From NCBI RefSeq assembly GCF_001633165.1, contig NZ_CP015418.1:2108001-2172000 (forward strand): a stretch of DNA of 64,000 nucleotides. Direction: 5' to 3'. Made by a program: the position numbers and the translations under genes. The notes under the pieces were generated by a model. That model was not told the origin of the DNA, ran no database searches, and saw only the letters and a program-made list of their open reading frames with translations. This DNA is from Rhodovulum sulfidophilum DSM 1374. GTDB taxonomy: Bacteria > Pseudomonadota > Alphaproteobacteria > Rhodobacterales > Rhodobacteraceae. The first letter of the stretch is position 1. Each line of letters starts with the position of its first letter. Shown piece by piece: positions 7,661 to 17,332 of the stretch.

Positions 7661-10234
7661 TCATTTGCGGGCCCCTGGCCGGGCCGCGCGCTCGGCGGCA
7701 TGGCGGATCAGCGCGAGGCTGCGATAGGCCCCGTGCGAGAGCTTGCCGAAGGGCAGCGCCAGCGCGAGCCCCAGCACCGCGCCCAGATGCAGCGCCAGCA
7801 TCAGCCCCATCGCCGGGCCGTCGCGCAGGGCCAGCAGTGCCAGCCCCGAGCCCGCGACAATGCCCAGCGCCCGCCTCAGGTCCCGGTCGGCGGCCTCCAT
7901 CCGGGCCGAGGCGGGGCGGCGGTCGGCCCGCTTGCGCCGATGCGAGAGGCCCGCAAGCCCCGCCAGCATCGCGATGCCGCCCAGCGTGCCAAGCGCGACC
8001 GGGGCCGAGGCCAGCGGATAGGGCGCGATCTCGCCCCCGGCGTGAAGCACGGCCCCGGCCAGCGTCGCCAGCCCGGTCAGCACGAACCCGCCCGCCAGCA
8101 GGTGATGGAAGATCCGCCGCGCCGGGCCGGTCGGGCCCCGCGGCCCGTCGCAGCCGCGAGCCCCGCCGAGATTGGTAAGCCGCAGCGCCGCGCCGAGCCC
8201 GCGGGCCAAAGGGCGGATGCCCGGCTGCGCGGCAGGGCCTGCGGTCTGGCGCCAGAACCGCCAGAGCCGGATCGCCAGCACCAGCGCCGCGCCGCCGAAA
8301 GCCAGGCCCGCGCCGCCCGCCATGAGGGCATGCGGGATCACCTCGTAAAAGGCGCCCGGCGCGGCTCCGGCGGCAAAGAGCCTCTCGGGCGGGATCGCCA
8401 GAAGGGCCATGAGCGGCAGGCCGAGAAGGCAGAGCAGGAAGACCGCCTGCGGCAGCCGCGCGGGCAGGCGGGCGGCGTAATCGGCCGCCCGCGCCTCGGC
8501 CAGCGCGGCGGGCAGGTTCACCGCCAGCGCATGGGGCGGGGCATATTGGCAGTCGTAATGGCAGGAGCGGCAGTCATGGCAGAGATGGGCCAGGTGGCGC
8601 AGATCGCCCGCCCCCAGCGCCGGGCGCAACCGGGCCGCCGGAAAGACCGCGCAGAGCCCGGTACAGAAGCCGCAGGTATTGCAGATGTTCAGCGCGCGGG
8701 CGGCTTCGTCCCAGGGCTCGGGCTCGGGCTCGGAGGCGGGGGCGGCAGGTTGTGGCGGTGCGGGCTGGAGGGCCGGAACCGCGGAGGCCTGACGCAGTTT
8801 GTCGGTGGCGGGGCCTGCCTGGCCGACGCCATGATCTGCGAGGCTGGCGGCACCCGCCCCGGCGATCCGGCCGAAGACGCCGCCGATGGCCAGCGCACTT
8901 CCCGAAAGGTAGCCCTGGCCCAGCAGCGCGCCCGCCATCGAGGCGCCCGCGGCAAAGACCCGATGCGCACTTCCGCCCTCGGCAAGCCTTATCCGGGCGG
9001 TTGCGTCGACCGCGACCCCGTGGCGGGTGAAGGTAAGCCCCGGCCGCAGCGGAATCGCGGCGAGGGGCGGCCGGAGCGGCGGGGCGAAGGGCACGCCCTC
9101 GGGGCGGCTTCTGGGCGGCTCAAACGGGGTGCCGCGGTCCAGATGCGCGGCGAGGGCCTCCAGTGTCGCGGCAAGCCCCCCGGGCTCGATGTCGCAAAGC
9201 CTCGCAAGATCGGCCGGGTTTTCGGCGGTGAGCGGCGGGTAAAGCAGCGGCGGCAGCCGGGCCGCGCCCCCGGCATCGAGGATCAGCCAGGCGCACGGAT
9301 CGGCGCGCTCTGCCAGCGCCCGGCCCCAGACCGAATAGCGGGCCGATCCGACATCCGCCCCCTCGTCGCGGAACCGGTGCCCCGCGGCATCGACGACGAG
9401 GCCGAACTGCATCCCGTCGGCGCGGCTGACGATGCCGGCATCGCTTGCGGCCGCGCGCGCATCGACGGCGACCAGATGGCCGTCGCCCGGACGCCCGACC
9501 GTGGCCGCGCCATGCGCCATCAGCCACAGCAGCGGCGCGCCGTCCTGATGCGGCGTGCCGCGATTGGCGAAGGCGGCCGCGCCCGGGCCGAGATGGCGGA
9601 TCATCTCGTCCGGGTTCGCGCCATAGCCGCCCGTGGCCAGCACCAGCGCCTCTGCCTGAAGGCTGTGCTGCCCGTCCGCTGTCTGCACGGTCAGGCAAAG
9701 CGGCCGGTCCTCGGCCCAGTCGGGCGGCAGCGCCTCGATCCGGCCGCTTGCGATCCGGACGCCCAGCTGCCCGGCCGCGCGCAGCAAGGCATGGCTCAGC
9801 GCCTGACCGCCGCCGCGAAAGAAGGCGGTGCGGCGCGAGAAGGGCAGGTTGCCCTCGTCCCAGGGCTCGAAGGCGACGCCCCTTGCCGCCAGCCAGGGCC
9901 CGAGATCCGCCGAGCCCCGTGCCAGAACGCCCGCAAGCCCGGTATCGGAGGGCACGAGCTTTTGTATATCGGCCGTGAACTCGGCCGCGGGATAGCTGCC
10001 GCGCTGCCAGCGGGTCTCGCTGTCATGGGCGAGGCGGATGTTGCGCGAATGGCGCGTGTTTCCGCCCCAAAGAGGCATCGGGGCCGGGTCGATCAGCGTC
10101 ACCTCGGCCCCGCAAAGCCGCGCCTCGATGGCCGCGGTCAGCCCGGCAAAGCCCGCGCCCGCGACCAGAACCCCGGTCGCCCCGGGCAGGGCGGACGGGC
10201 CCGGAACGGGCGGAACAGGGCGGGGGTCGGGCAT
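7661..10234 (-). CDS. cobZ: CobZ: precorrin-3B synthase, TcuA-TcuB-type flavin/Fe-S/haem fusion
   Basis: 857 residues with two modules. Residues about 1-500 are an FAD-dependent fumarate-reductase/TcuA-like domain, with dinucleotide motif GAGFAG at 26-31, a GGYGANPDEMIRHLGP segment and a C-terminal GQGYLSGSALAIGGVFGR FAD signature. Residues about 515-857 are TcuB-like: NICNTCGFCTGLCAVFPA near 515 and HLCHDCRSCHYDCQYAPP near 550 bind Fe-S clusters, followed by several hydrophobic helices with histidines for b haem. This architecture is that of Rhodobacter capsulatus CobZ, which replaces CobG in making precorrin-3B. Position beside the cob operon and absence of cobG favour CobZ over a tricarballylate dehydrogenase. 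Confidence 0.88.
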   Translation of the reverse strand: MPDPRPVPPVPGPSALPGATGVLVAGAGFAGLTAAIEARLCGAEVTLIDPAPMPLWGGNTRHSRNIRLAHDSETRWQRGSYPAAEFTADIQKLVPSDTGLAGVLARGSADLGPWLAARGVAFEPWDEGNLPFSRRTAFFRGGGQALSHALLRAAGQLGVRIASGRIEALPPDWAEDRPLCLTVQTADGQHSLQAEALVLATGGYGANPDEMIRHLGPGAAAFANRGTPHQDGAPLLWLMAHGAATVGRPGDGHLVAVDARAAASDAGIVSRADGMQFGLVVDAAGHRFRDEGADVGSARYSVWGRALAERADPCAWLILDAGGAARLPPLLYPPLTAENPADLARLCDIEPGGLAATLEALAAHLDRGTPFEPPRSRPEGVPFAPPLRPPLAAIPLRPGLTFTRHGVAVDATARIRLAEGGSAHRVFAAGASMAGALLGQGYLSGSALAIGGVFGRIAGAGAASLADHGVGQAGPATDKLRQASAVPALQPAPPQPAAPASEPEPEPWDEAARALNICNTCGFCTGLCAVFPAARLRPALGAGDLRHLAHLCHDCRSCHYDCQYAPPHALAVNLPAALAEARAADYAARLPARLPQAVFLLCLLGLPLMALLAIPPERLFAAGAAPGAFYEVIPHALMAGGAGLAFGGAALVLAIRLWRFWRQTAGPAAQPGIRPLARGLGAALRLTNLGGARGCDGPRGPTGPARRIFHHLLAGGFVLTGLATLAGAVLHAGGEIAPYPLASAPVALGTLGGIAMLAGLAGLSHRRKRADRRPASARMEAADRDLRRALGIVAGSGLALLALRDGPAMGLMLALHLGAVLGLALALPFGKLSHGAYRSLALIRHAAERAARPGARK

Positions 10235-10263
10235 CGCGGCTCTCCGGCGGGCGGGCTCGGCCC

Positions 10264-10293
10264 GTTGAACCCGTCACGGGCGGCAAGTTCAAC
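10264..10293. repeat. 7-bp inverted repeat upstream of cobZ
   Basis: GTTGAAC (10264-10270) and GTTCAAC (10287-10293) form perfect inverted arms around a 16-nt loop, 30-60 bp upstream of the cobZ ATG. The loop itself contains CCGTCACGG, a second small palindrome. It could be an operator or a leader hairpin; I have no family match for it. Confidence 0.4.
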
Positions 10294-10311
10294 CCGGAAG
10301 ATCGCCAGGGG

Positions 10312-10344
10312 TACCCCCGGCCCCCGGGGGGAAGGCCCCGGGGG
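10312..10344 (-). terminator. GC-rich hairpin after the 5'-nucleotidase gene
   Basis: Stacked CCCCGGGG palindromes follow the 5'-nucleotidase stop directly and can fold into very stable stems. There is no T run, so intrinsic termination is uncertain; it may just attenuate read-through into cobZ. Confidence 0.35.
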
Positions 10345-10345
10345 A

Positions 10346-11917
10346 TCACTCGGCGGCGATGCGGCCGTCGGTCTCCGGTGCATAGGGCGTGTTCCGGGCC
10401 AGGTACTCGGCCGTGACATCGGCAAGGTCGGGGCCGAAATCATAGACCTCGCGGGCGTCGAGAAACATGGTGTAGCCGTCGCCCCCGTTCCGGACATAGT
10501 TGTTCGATACGAGTCCATAGCTCTTGTCGGGATCGAGGGGCTCCCAGTCGGTGCCCTCCTTCACCTCGACCTTGCGCAGCCGCTGGCCGGGCTCGGCGCC
10601 GGGGGCCCAGATGAACCGCAGCCCCGCGACCTGCGGGAAGCGGCCCGCGCCCTCTTCGGCCAGACCCAGCCCGTGCTCGAGCGCCGCGCGCAGCGTCGCG
10701 CCGCTGACATGGAAGGTCGACAGCGTGTTCCGGAACGGCAGAACCGTCAGCACCTCGCCCATCGTCACCGGCCCCTCGTCGATCGAGGCCCGCAGGCCGC
10801 CGCCATTCTGGATCGCGACCTGGATGCCCTGGCTGCGCACCCGGTCGAGCATCGCCTCGGCCACCAGATTGCCCATCGCGCATTCGCCCGCGCGGCAGGA
10901 GCCGCGATCGCCGTCGATCGGGGCCGTCGTCTCGGCCACCACGTTCTGGCGGATCTCTTCCAGCGGCTTGGCAAGCTCCGCGATGCGGGCCTTGATCTCC
11001 GCATCCTCGGCGACCGAGGCGTCGAGCAGGATCGGGTCGCCCCCGGCCGAGACCAGCCCGCCCGCATCGTCGAAAACCAGATCGACCCGGCCGAGATACC
11101 GGCCATAGGCATAGGCCTGCACGATGGCGGTCCGGCCCAGCATGGTCGGGTAGGGGCCAGCCGCCGCCGCATCGGTATTCGACAGCAGGGTATGGCTGTG
11201 GCCGCCGACGATCACGTCGATGCCGGTGGTTTCGGCCGCGATCCGCTTGTCGGTCTCATGGCCCGAATGGCTGAGCAGGACGATCTTGTCGATGCCCTCG
11301 GCGGTGAGGCGGTCGGCCTCGGCCTGCGCCGCCCCGACCGGATCGGTGAAGACGATATCGGGGCCGGGGCTCGCGAGGTCAGGATTGCCCTGCGGGGTGA
11401 GGCCGATCACGCCGATCCTCTCGCCCGCCACCTCGATCACCGTCGATTTGAGGATCGCGTCCCTCAGCAGCGGTTCGGCCGACAGATCGGCATTGGCCAT
11501 CAAGAGCGGCATCGTCACCCGGGCGGCGAAATCGGCCAGCCCCTCGGGACCGTCGTCGAATTCGTGATTGCCGACGGCCATCGCGTCATAGCCCAGCCGG
11601 TTGACCATCTCGGCCACGGCCTTGCCCTTGTAATAGCTGTAGAACAGCGTGCCCTGGAACTGGTCGCCCGCATCCAGCAGCAGCATCGGCCCGCCCTCGG
11701 CCCGGGCGGCGGCGATGGCGGTCGCGAGCCGTGCCGTGCCGCCGAAACAGGCGCCGGCCAGGTTGTCTTCCTCGGGGCAGTCCGAATCGTATTTCGAGAT
11801 CGGTTCCAGCCGGGCATGCACATCATTGGTGTGCAGCAGGGTCAGCGCGAAATCGGCCTGCGCCGTACCGGCCAGCAGCGCCAGCGCCGCTGCCGGGAAG
11901 AGGATGCGCATGGTCAT
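10346..11917 (-). CDS. Secreted bifunctional metallophosphatase / 5'-nucleotidase (UshA family)
   Basis: 523 residues. An N-terminal signal peptide (hydrophobic run ending LLAGTAQADF) points to the periplasm. The calcineurin-like metallophosphatase domain has all signatures: LLHTNDVHARLEP, LLLDAGDQFQGT, AVGNHEFDDG, LLSHSGHETD and VIVGGHSHTLL. The C-terminal 5'-nucleotidase domain shows IQNGGGLRASIDEGPVT and NNYVRNGGDGYTMF, which bind the nucleotide. It hydrolyses extracellular nucleotides for phosphate and nucleoside salvage. It reads away from the divergent DUF952-pyrD pair, sharing a 108-bp intergenic region with it. Confidence 0.9.
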   Translation of the reverse strand: MTMRILFPAAALALLAGTAQADFALTLLHTNDVHARLEPISKYDSDCPEEDNLAGACFGGTARLATAIAAARAEGGPMLLLDAGDQFQGTLFYSYYKGKAVAEMVNRLGYDAMAVGNHEFDDGPEGLADFAARVTMPLLMANADLSAEPLLRDAILKSTVIEVAGERIGVIGLTPQGNPDLASPGPDIVFTDPVGAAQAEADRLTAEGIDKIVLLSHSGHETDKRIAAETTGIDVIVGGHSHTLLSNTDAAAAGPYPTMLGRTAIVQAYAYGRYLGRVDLVFDDAGGLVSAGGDPILLDASVAEDAEIKARIAELAKPLEEIRQNVVAETTAPIDGDRGSCRAGECAMGNLVAEAMLDRVRSQGIQVAIQNGGGLRASIDEGPVTMGEVLTVLPFRNTLSTFHVSGATLRAALEHGLGLAEEGAGRFPQVAGLRFIWAPGAEPGQRLRKVEVKEGTDWEPLDPDKSYGLVSNNYVRNGGDGYTMFLDAREVYDFGPDLADVTAEYLARNTPYAPETDGRIAAE

Positions 11918-12025
11918 CGGTCCGGGGCTCCATATGGTTGACGCGGGCCAGATTGGCGCGGTTCGGACGGGCTGTCAAAGCCCCCCGCGCTTGACCCGGG
12001 GCGCGGCAGGGGGCATGTCGGGCGC

Positions 12026-12364
12026 ATGCTGATCTACAAGATTTTCCGACGCGCCGAATGGGATGCGCTCCGCGAGCGGGGCGCCAGTCGCGGCGCGCCG
12101 GTCGATCTGGCCGATGGCTTCATCCATCTCTCGACCGCCGGGCAGGTGGCCGGCACCGCCGAGAAGCACTTTGCGGGCGAAAGCGACCTGGTTCTGGTCG
12201 CGGTCGAGGCCGACAGGCTGGGGCCCGACCTGAAATGGGAACCCTCGCGCGGCGGCGCCCTGTTCCCGCATCTTTACCGTGAGCTCCGACTTGCCGATCT
12301 GGTCTGGGACAAGTCGCTGCCGCTGGGCGCGACCGGGCATATCTTTCCCGAGGGGGTGATATGA
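12026..12364 (+). CDS. DUF952 domain protein
   Basis: 112 residues. It begins [15 protein letters not shown] and contains [39 protein letters not shown] and a final HIFPEGV, the conserved pattern of the DUF952 family. The family resembles a glutathione-S-transferase-like or ADP-ribosyl fold in structures, but its reaction is unknown to me. The stop overlaps the pyrD ATG as ATGA, so both are made from one transcript. Confidence 0.85.
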   Translation: MLIYKIFRRAEWDALRERGASRGAPVDLADGFIHLSTAGQVAGTAEKHFAGESDLVLVAVEADRLGPDLKWEPSRGGALFPHLYRELRLADLVWDKSLPLGATGHIFPEGVI

Positions 12365-13419
12365 CGCCGCTTGAACGGGTGGGGCTGGCGGTGTTTCACC
12401 GGATCGAGCCGGAACGCGCCCATGCGCTGTCGCTGACGGCGCTGCGGCGCGGGCTCGTGCCGCTGCCGGGGCAACTCACCAGCTCGCGGCTGGCCACCGA
12501 TCTGGCCGGGCTTTCGCTGCCCAACCCGGTGGGGCTGGCGGCAGGTTACGACAAGAACGCGGTGGCGCTGGGACCGCTGATGCGGGCGGGCTTCGGCTTT
12601 CTCGAGGTCGGCGCCGCGACGCCCCGGCCGCAGCCCGGCAATCCGCGGCCGCGGCTGTTCCGGCTGATCGAGGACCGGGCCGCGATCAACCGCTTCGGCT
12701 TCAACAATGACGGCATGGAGGCGGTCCGCGCCCGGCTGGCGGCGCGGCCCGCAGGCGTGCCGGTGGGGCTGAACCTCGGCGCCAACAAGGACAGCCCCGA
12801 CCGGGCGGCCGATTTCGCCACGGTGCTGCGGGCCTGCGGTGCGCATGTCGATTTCGCCACGGTCAATGTCTCGTCGCCCAATACCGAGAAGCTGCGCGAT
12901 CTGCAGGGCCACGAGGCGCTGGCGGCGCTGCTGGCGGGGGTGATGGCGGCGCGGGCGGAACTTTCCCGCCCCGTTCCGGTTTTCCTCAAGATCGCGCCGG
13001 ATCTGACCGATGCCGAGATCGACGACATTGCCGCCGTGGCGCTGGAGGCCGGGGTCTCGGGCATCGTCGCCACCAATACCACGCTGGCGCGGACCGGGCT
13101 GAAAAGCGCCGGGGCCGGGCAGGCGGGCGGGCTGTCTGGCGCGCCGCTCTTCGCGCGCTCGACCCGGGTTCTGGCCCGGCTGTCGGCCGCGACCGGCGGG
13201 CAATTGCCGCTGATCGGGGTGGGCGGCGTCGGTTCGGCCGAGGAGGCCTATGCCAAGATCCGCGCGGGCGCCTCGGCGCTGCAGCTTTATACCGCGCTGG
13301 TCTATGGCGGCATGAGCCTCGTGGGCGACATCGTCGAGGGGCTCGACCGGCTGCTGGCGCGGGACGGGTTCGCCCATGTCTCCGAGGCCGTGGGCACGGG
13401 ACGAAAGGACTGGGAATGA
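12361..13419 (+). CDS. pyrD: Dihydroorotate dehydrogenase (quinone), class 2
   Basis: 352 residues. PyrD oxidises dihydroorotate to orotate in pyrimidine synthesis and passes electrons to membrane quinone. An N-terminal amphipathic segment (residues 1-40) is the class 2 membrane anchor. FMN and substrate signatures follow: [67 protein letters not shown] with the class 2 catalytic serine, [11 protein letters not shown] and [22 protein letters not shown]. It is translationally coupled to DUF952 upstream and followed 10 bp later by the arsC-like gene. Confidence 0.96.
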   Translation: MTPLERVGLAVFHRIEPERAHALSLTALRRGLVPLPGQLTSSRLATDLAGLSLPNPVGLAAGYDKNAVALGPLMRAGFGFLEVGAATPRPQPGNPRPRLFRLIEDRAAINRFGFNNDGMEAVRARLAARPAGVPVGLNLGANKDSPDRAADFATVLRACGAHVDFATVNVSSPNTEKLRDLQGHEALAALLAGVMAARAELSRPVPVFLKIAPDLTDAEIDDIAAVALEAGVSGIVATNTTLARTGLKSAGAGQAGGLSGAPLFARSTRVLARLSAATGGQLPLIGVGGVGSAEEAYAKIRAGASALQLYTALVYGGMSLVGDIVEGLDRLLARDGFAHVSEAVGTGRKDWE

Positions 13420-13429
13420 GGGGCTGGGA

Positions 13430-13783
13430 ATGACGGCGATCGCGATCTGGCACAATCCGCGCTGCTCGAAATCGCGCGCGGCTCTGGCGCTTCTGCAGGA
13501 GCGGGGCGTCGAGCCCCAGGTGCGGCGCTATCTCGAGGTGCCGCCGAACGAGAAGGAGCTGCGCGAGGTTCTCGACATGCTGGGCGGACCCGCCATCGGC
13601 ATGATGCGGACCGGCGAGCCGCTATTCTCCGAGCTGGAGCTTGCCAGGGATGCGCCCGACGAGGTGCTGATCGCGGCCATGGCCGCGCATCCGAAGCTGA
13701 TCGAGCGGCCGCTGGCGATGGCCGATGGCCGTGCCGTTCTGGGCCGCCCGCCCGAACGGGTGCTGGAGCTTCTGGAAGACTGA
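13430..13783 (+). CDS. arsC: ArsC/Spx-family arsenate reductase (glutaredoxin type)
   Basis: 117 residues starting at ATG 13430, preceded by a GGGA stretch. It begins TAIAIWHNPRCSKSRAALALL, so the catalytic cysteine of ArsC (NPRCSKS) is at about residue 12, and ends PLAMADGRAVLGRPPERVLELL, the family's C-terminal arginine region. It reduces arsenate using glutathione and glutaredoxin. It is a lone chromosomal copy next to pyrD with no arsR or arsenite pump nearby, so arsenate detoxification by this copy is plausible but unproven. Confidence 0.9.
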   Translation: MTAIAIWHNPRCSKSRAALALLQERGVEPQVRRYLEVPPNEKELREVLDMLGGPAIGMMRTGEPLFSELELARDAPDEVLIAAMAAHPKLIERPLAMADGRAVLGRPPERVLELLED

Positions 13784-13831
13784 GGCCCGGGAATGGGCAG
13801 GGCAGGGGGGCCGGAGCCCCCGCCCGTCAGT

Positions 13832-14989
13832 TCAGGCCTGCTTGCGGTCGGCCATGGCGGCCGCGAAGCGTTCGAACAGGTAATAGCTGTCTTGCGGGCC
13901 CGGGCTCGCCTCGGGGTGATATTGCACCGAGAAGACCGGGCGGTCGGTCATGCGGATGCCGCAATTCGACCCGTCGAACAGCGAGACATGGGTTTCCTTG
14001 ACGCCCTCGGGCAGGGTCTGGCTGTCGACGGTGAAGCCGTGATTCATCGAGGTGATCTCGACCTTGCCGGTCTCGAGATCCTTCACCGGGTGGTTGGCGC
14101 CGTGATGTCCGTGGTTCATCTTGACGGTCTTCGCCCCCAGCGCCAGGGCCAGCATCTGGTGCCCGAGGCAGATCCCGAACAGCGGCACGTCCTTGTCGAG
14201 GATCTTGCGGATCATCGGCACCGCGTATTCGCCGGTCGCCGCCGGATCGCCCGGACCGTTCGACAGGAACACGCCCTCGGGCTCGAGCGCCAGCACGTCC
14301 TCGGCACTGGCGCTGGCGGGCAGCACGGTCACGTCGCAGCCGGCCGAGGCCAGGCAGCGCAGGATGTTGCGCTTGGCGCCATAGTCTATGGCCACGACCC
14401 GGTGGCCGGGCTCGGTGCGTTTCGCGTGCCCCTCGGGCCAGCTCCAGCGCATCTCGTCCCAGCGATAGCTTTGCGCGCAGGTGACATCCTTGGCCAGGTC
14501 GAGCCCGACCAGGCCGGACCAGGCGCGCGCCTTGGCCACCAGCTTCTCGATGTCGAACTTGCCCTCGGGATCATGGGCCAGCGCCACATGCGGCGCGCCC
14601 TGCTGGCGGATCGCCCGGGTCAGCCGCCGGGTGTCGATGCCGCCGATGCCGATCCGGCCGCGCCGGGCCAGCCAGTCCTTCAGCGCATCGGCCGCGCGCC
14701 AGTTCGAGGGCTCGGTCGGGTCCCATTTCACCACCATGCCCGCGGCCACCGGATCGGCGGTCTCGTCATCGTCGGGATTGACGCCGACATTGCCGATATG
14801 GGGGAAGGTGAAGGTCACCACCTGACCCGCATAGGAAGGGTCGGTCATGATCTCCTGATAGCCGGTCATGGCGGTGTTGAAGCAGAGCTCGGCCACCGTC
14901 TCGCCCACGGCGCCGAAGCCATGGCCGTAGAAGACGGTCCCGTCGGCGAGGGTCAGGCAGGCGGTCGGGTGAGGCGTGGCGGCTGGCAT
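13832..14989 (-). CDS. carA: Carbamoyl-phosphate synthase small subunit (glutaminase)
   Basis: 385 residues from ATG 14989-14987, which has AGGAG 6 nt upstream; the longer open frame upstream lacks a site. CarA hydrolyses glutamine and channels ammonia to CarB for pyrimidine and arginine synthesis. The N-terminal domain has the LADGTVFYGHGFGA and FNTAMTGYQEIMTDPSYAGQ signatures. The C-terminal class I amidotransferase has VFLSNGPGDPAA, the nucleophile in LFGICLGHQMLALALG, and the His/Glu pair in VQYHPEASPGPQDS. It diverges from yqeY. Confidence 0.96.
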   Translation of the reverse strand: MPAATPHPTACLTLADGTVFYGHGFGAVGETVAELCFNTAMTGYQEIMTDPSYAGQVVTFTFPHIGNVGVNPDDDETADPVAAGMVVKWDPTEPSNWRAADALKDWLARRGRIGIGGIDTRRLTRAIRQQGAPHVALAHDPEGKFDIEKLVAKARAWSGLVGLDLAKDVTCAQSYRWDEMRWSWPEGHAKRTEPGHRVVAIDYGAKRNILRCLASAGCDVTVLPASASAEDVLALEPEGVFLSNGPGDPAATGEYAVPMIRKILDKDVPLFGICLGHQMLALALGAKTVKMNHGHHGANHPVKDLETGKVEITSMNHGFTVDSQTLPEGVKETHVSLFDGSNCGIRMTDRPVFSVQYHPEASPGPQDSYYLFERFAAAMADRKQA

Positions 14990-15172
14990 CGGGATCTCCT
15001 GGGCGCTGGTCGGCCGGACACTAGGTCGAGGCCAAAGAAGAATCAAGAGCCAGCGGCAAAATGCAAAATGGTTTAAATTCAGTTATTTAGCGTCATATTG
15101 CCCGGGTTGTCAGGGTCCGGTCCTGCCCTTATCTTGCCCAACTTGACCTTGGCAAACGAGATGAGGCAGCCG

Positions 15173-15631
15173 ATGGACCTACGCACCCGCATTTCTGCGG
15201 CGCTCAAGGCGGCGATGAAGGACAGGGAGGCGAACCGGCTCGGAACGCTGAGGCTGATCAATGCCGCGATCAAGGACCGCGACATCGCGGCCCGTACCGG
15301 CGATACCGAAGAGGGTGTGAGCGAGGCCGAGCTGCTGGCCATCCTCGCCCGCATGGTCAAGCAGCGACAGGAAAGCGCACGCGCCTATGAAGAGGGCGGG
15401 CGACTCGACCTGGCCGAACGCGAACGTGCCGAGATCGCCGTGATCGAGGAATATCTGCCGCGTCAGCTGACCGCGGACGAGGTCGACGAGGCAATCGGCA
15501 CGGCGATCGTCGAGACCGAGGCCAATTCGATCCGCGACATGGGCCGGGTGATGGCGCAGCTGAAGGCCAGATATGCCGGCCGGATGGATTTCGCCGCCGT
15601 CGGCCCGATGGTGCGTCAGCGTCTGTCCTGA
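15173..15631 (+). CDS. GatB/YqeY domain protein
   Basis: 152 residues starting MDLRTRISAALKAAMKD, with GAGG 8 nt upstream; earlier in-frame ATGs have no ribosome site. LRLINAAIKDRDIAAR, ILARMVKQRQESARAYEEGGR and EIAVIEEYLPRQLT are the conserved YqeY segments. The family resembles the tail domain of GatB and may act in tRNA-dependent amidation or stress, but its function is not settled. It is divergent from carA with a 183-bp AT-richer gap holding both promoters. Confidence 0.9.
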   Translation: MDLRTRISAALKAAMKDREANRLGTLRLINAAIKDRDIAARTGDTEEGVSEAELLAILARMVKQRQESARAYEEGGRLDLAERERAEIAVIEEYLPRQLTADEVDEAIGTAIVETEANSIRDMGRVMAQLKARYAGRMDFAAVGPMVRQRLS

Positions 15632-15805
15632 CCGCGGGCGGCCGCGTCCTGTCAGGGCCCGTCTCTGCGGCCCCCCTTGCGTCGCGTGCGCGCATGGCCA
15701 TCCGGAAAACGGCGTCGTAAGGGGAAAGGCAGGGGGCTGCATGCCCTTCCGCCCGGGCTCGAGGGCAGATAACGTGAAGACTTACACGGAGGCGGGGATC
15801 GGTCC

Positions 15806-16147
15806 ATGCTGAGATACCTGAAGAATGTCAAACCCGAAGACTGGCCGGCGCTGTTGTTGCGCGCGGGCGCGCTGGCCTTGATCACGGTGCATCTGGTCAC
15901 GTTTCTCTTCATCTACCAGCATCCGCTTTTCATCCTCACGGCGGTGGGGATGGGGCTGCTGCTCGCGCGAGAGATGTATGAGGACCTGTCGCAGCGCTTT
16001 TTCCGGCTGAAGGCCGAGGAATTCGAGCGCGAGCTGCAGGATCTGAAGGGCACCGCTCCGACCGCGGCCGAGGGCGGCCGGCGTTCGCTGCTTATCGAGG
16101 AAACCGGCGCGCTGAAGGATATCTCGGCCCGCGCCTTCAGGTCCTGA
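15806..16147 (+). CDS. Small membrane protein of unknown function
   Basis: 113 residues with one or two hydrophobic helices (about residues 15-60: LLLRAGALALITVHLVTFLF, then FILTAVGMGLLLA) followed by a charged, helical cytoplasmic tail. A GGAGG ribosome site precedes the ATG. I do not recognise a named family. It is flanked by yqeY and, on the other strand, lipB. Confidence 0.65.
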   Translation: MLRYLKNVKPEDWPALLLRAGALALITVHLVTFLFIYQHPLFILTAVGMGLLLAREMYEDLSQRFFRLKAEEFERELQDLKGTAPTAAEGGRRSLLIEETGALKDISARAFRS

Positions 16148-16181
16148 CGGTTTCAGGGGCGCGCGCCGCGCGCCCCTCTGC

Positions 16182-16853
16182 CTAGGAGGCTTCGGGCGGC
16201 AGCGGCCCGAAGACCCGGTCGAAGCTGCGCCGCAGCGCGACATCGACATCGGCCATGGTGACCGGCAGCCCCAGATCGACCAGGCTGGTCACGCCATGGC
16301 CGCGGATGCCGCAGGGCACGATCCCGTCGAAATGCCCGAGATCCGGCTCGACATTGATCGAGAGCCCGTGGAAGCTGACCCAGCGCCGCAGTCGCACGCC
16401 GATGGCGGCGATCTTGTCCTCGCGCGGCGCGCCCGACGGCCCGGGCGGCAGATCGGGGCGCACCACCCAGACCCCGACCCGGCCCGCACGCCGCTCGCCC
16501 CGTACATTGAATTCGGCGAGGGTCTCGATCACCCATTGCTCCAGTTGCCAGACGAAGCGGCGCACGTCACGGCCGCGCCGCCCGACATCGAGCATGACAT
16601 AGACCACCCTCTGGCCCGGCCCGTGATAGGTGAACTGGCCGCCGCGCCGGGTTTCGTAGACCGGAAACCGGCCCGGATCGGTAAGGTCTTCGGGCCGCGC
16701 CGAGGTGCCCGCGGTGTAGAGCGGCGGATGTTCGAGCAGCCAGATCGCCTCGCGGGCCTGTCCGGCCGCAATCTGCCCGGCTCTGGCCTCCATCGCGGCA
16801 ACCGTTTCCTCGTAGGGTGAAAGTTCTTTTAATTCAAGCCATTCCGGCCCCAT
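16182..16853 (-). CDS. lipB: Lipoyl(octanoyl) transferase LipB
   Basis: 223 residues. LipB transfers octanoyl groups from ACP to lipoyl domains of 2-oxoacid dehydrogenases, the first step of lipoate attachment. Motifs in order: [36 protein letters not shown], the lysine region [20 protein letters not shown] and the catalytic cysteine in [16 protein letters not shown]. The start at 16853 follows a GAAGG stretch; upstream open frame overlaps the tRNA and is not coding. Cytoplasmic enzyme in a single-gene unit. Confidence 0.95.
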   Translation of the reverse strand: MGPEWLELKELSPYEETVAAMEARAGQIAAGQAREAIWLLEHPPLYTAGTSARPEDLTDPGRFPVYETRRGGQFTYHGPGQRVVYVMLDVGRRGRDVRRFVWQLEQWVIETLAEFNVRGERRAGRVGVWVVRPDLPPGPSGAPREDKIAAIGVRLRRWVSFHGLSINVEPDLGHFDGIVPCGIRGHGVTSLVDLGLPVTMADVDVALRRSFDRVFGPLPPEAS

Positions 16854-17332
16854 CTTCACGTCTTCCTTCTGTCGCGGCCAACCGCGCCCGTGCAGAATGC
16901 CCTGCCTTCGGGCGGGGGCGGCGCGTTCGTGCCAGTCAGGAGAGACATGTCGGCATGACGACGAAAGTTGCAATGCCCTGCCTTGCGGCGCCTCCGGCCC
17001 GCATTCTGCGCTGCGGTCGGCGATGTTCGTCAGGCCGCGGATCGGAAGCGGCGATGTCGCCCGGGCTGTCGGATTCGTGCGGATCTGTCTGCCGGTCGGC
17101 TTTCGTCTGGTGCCGGGGCGGCGCAGGCTGTGGTCATGGGAGCGGCGCCCGGCGGGCGGGCGAGGCCTTTCCGCATCCGTCCGGCGGGCGGCGAGAGGGG
17201 GGCTTTCGAGCCCGATTACGGGGCCTCGTGCTGCCCTGCCGTTGCGCCGCACCCGGCGGCAGAAAAAACGCGAAAATCCCCCTTCACATCCCCGATCCGA
17301 CTCGTTATGAACCGCCGCACTACCAGACACGT
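16854..17332. other. 479-bp non-coding stretch between lipB and tRNA-Leu
   Basis: Open frames here on either strand lack ribosome sites and resemble no family, and GC content is typical of the chromosome. It should hold the lipB promoter and the tRNA-Leu promoter. I see no repeat, RNA or gene relic I can name. Confidence 0.5.

Noticed and set aside
7661..10234. Tricarballylate dehydrogenase TcuA-TcuB instead of CobZ
   Set aside because: The fusion into one chain, the cob neighbourhood and the absence of tcuC/tcuR or cobG here favour CobZ.
7409..11941. A 1510-codon open frame on the plus strand opposite cobZ and the nucleotidase
   Set aside because: It is antisense to two well-supported genes, has Arg/Gly/Gln-rich composition without domains, and arises from the GC-rich third positions of the real genes.
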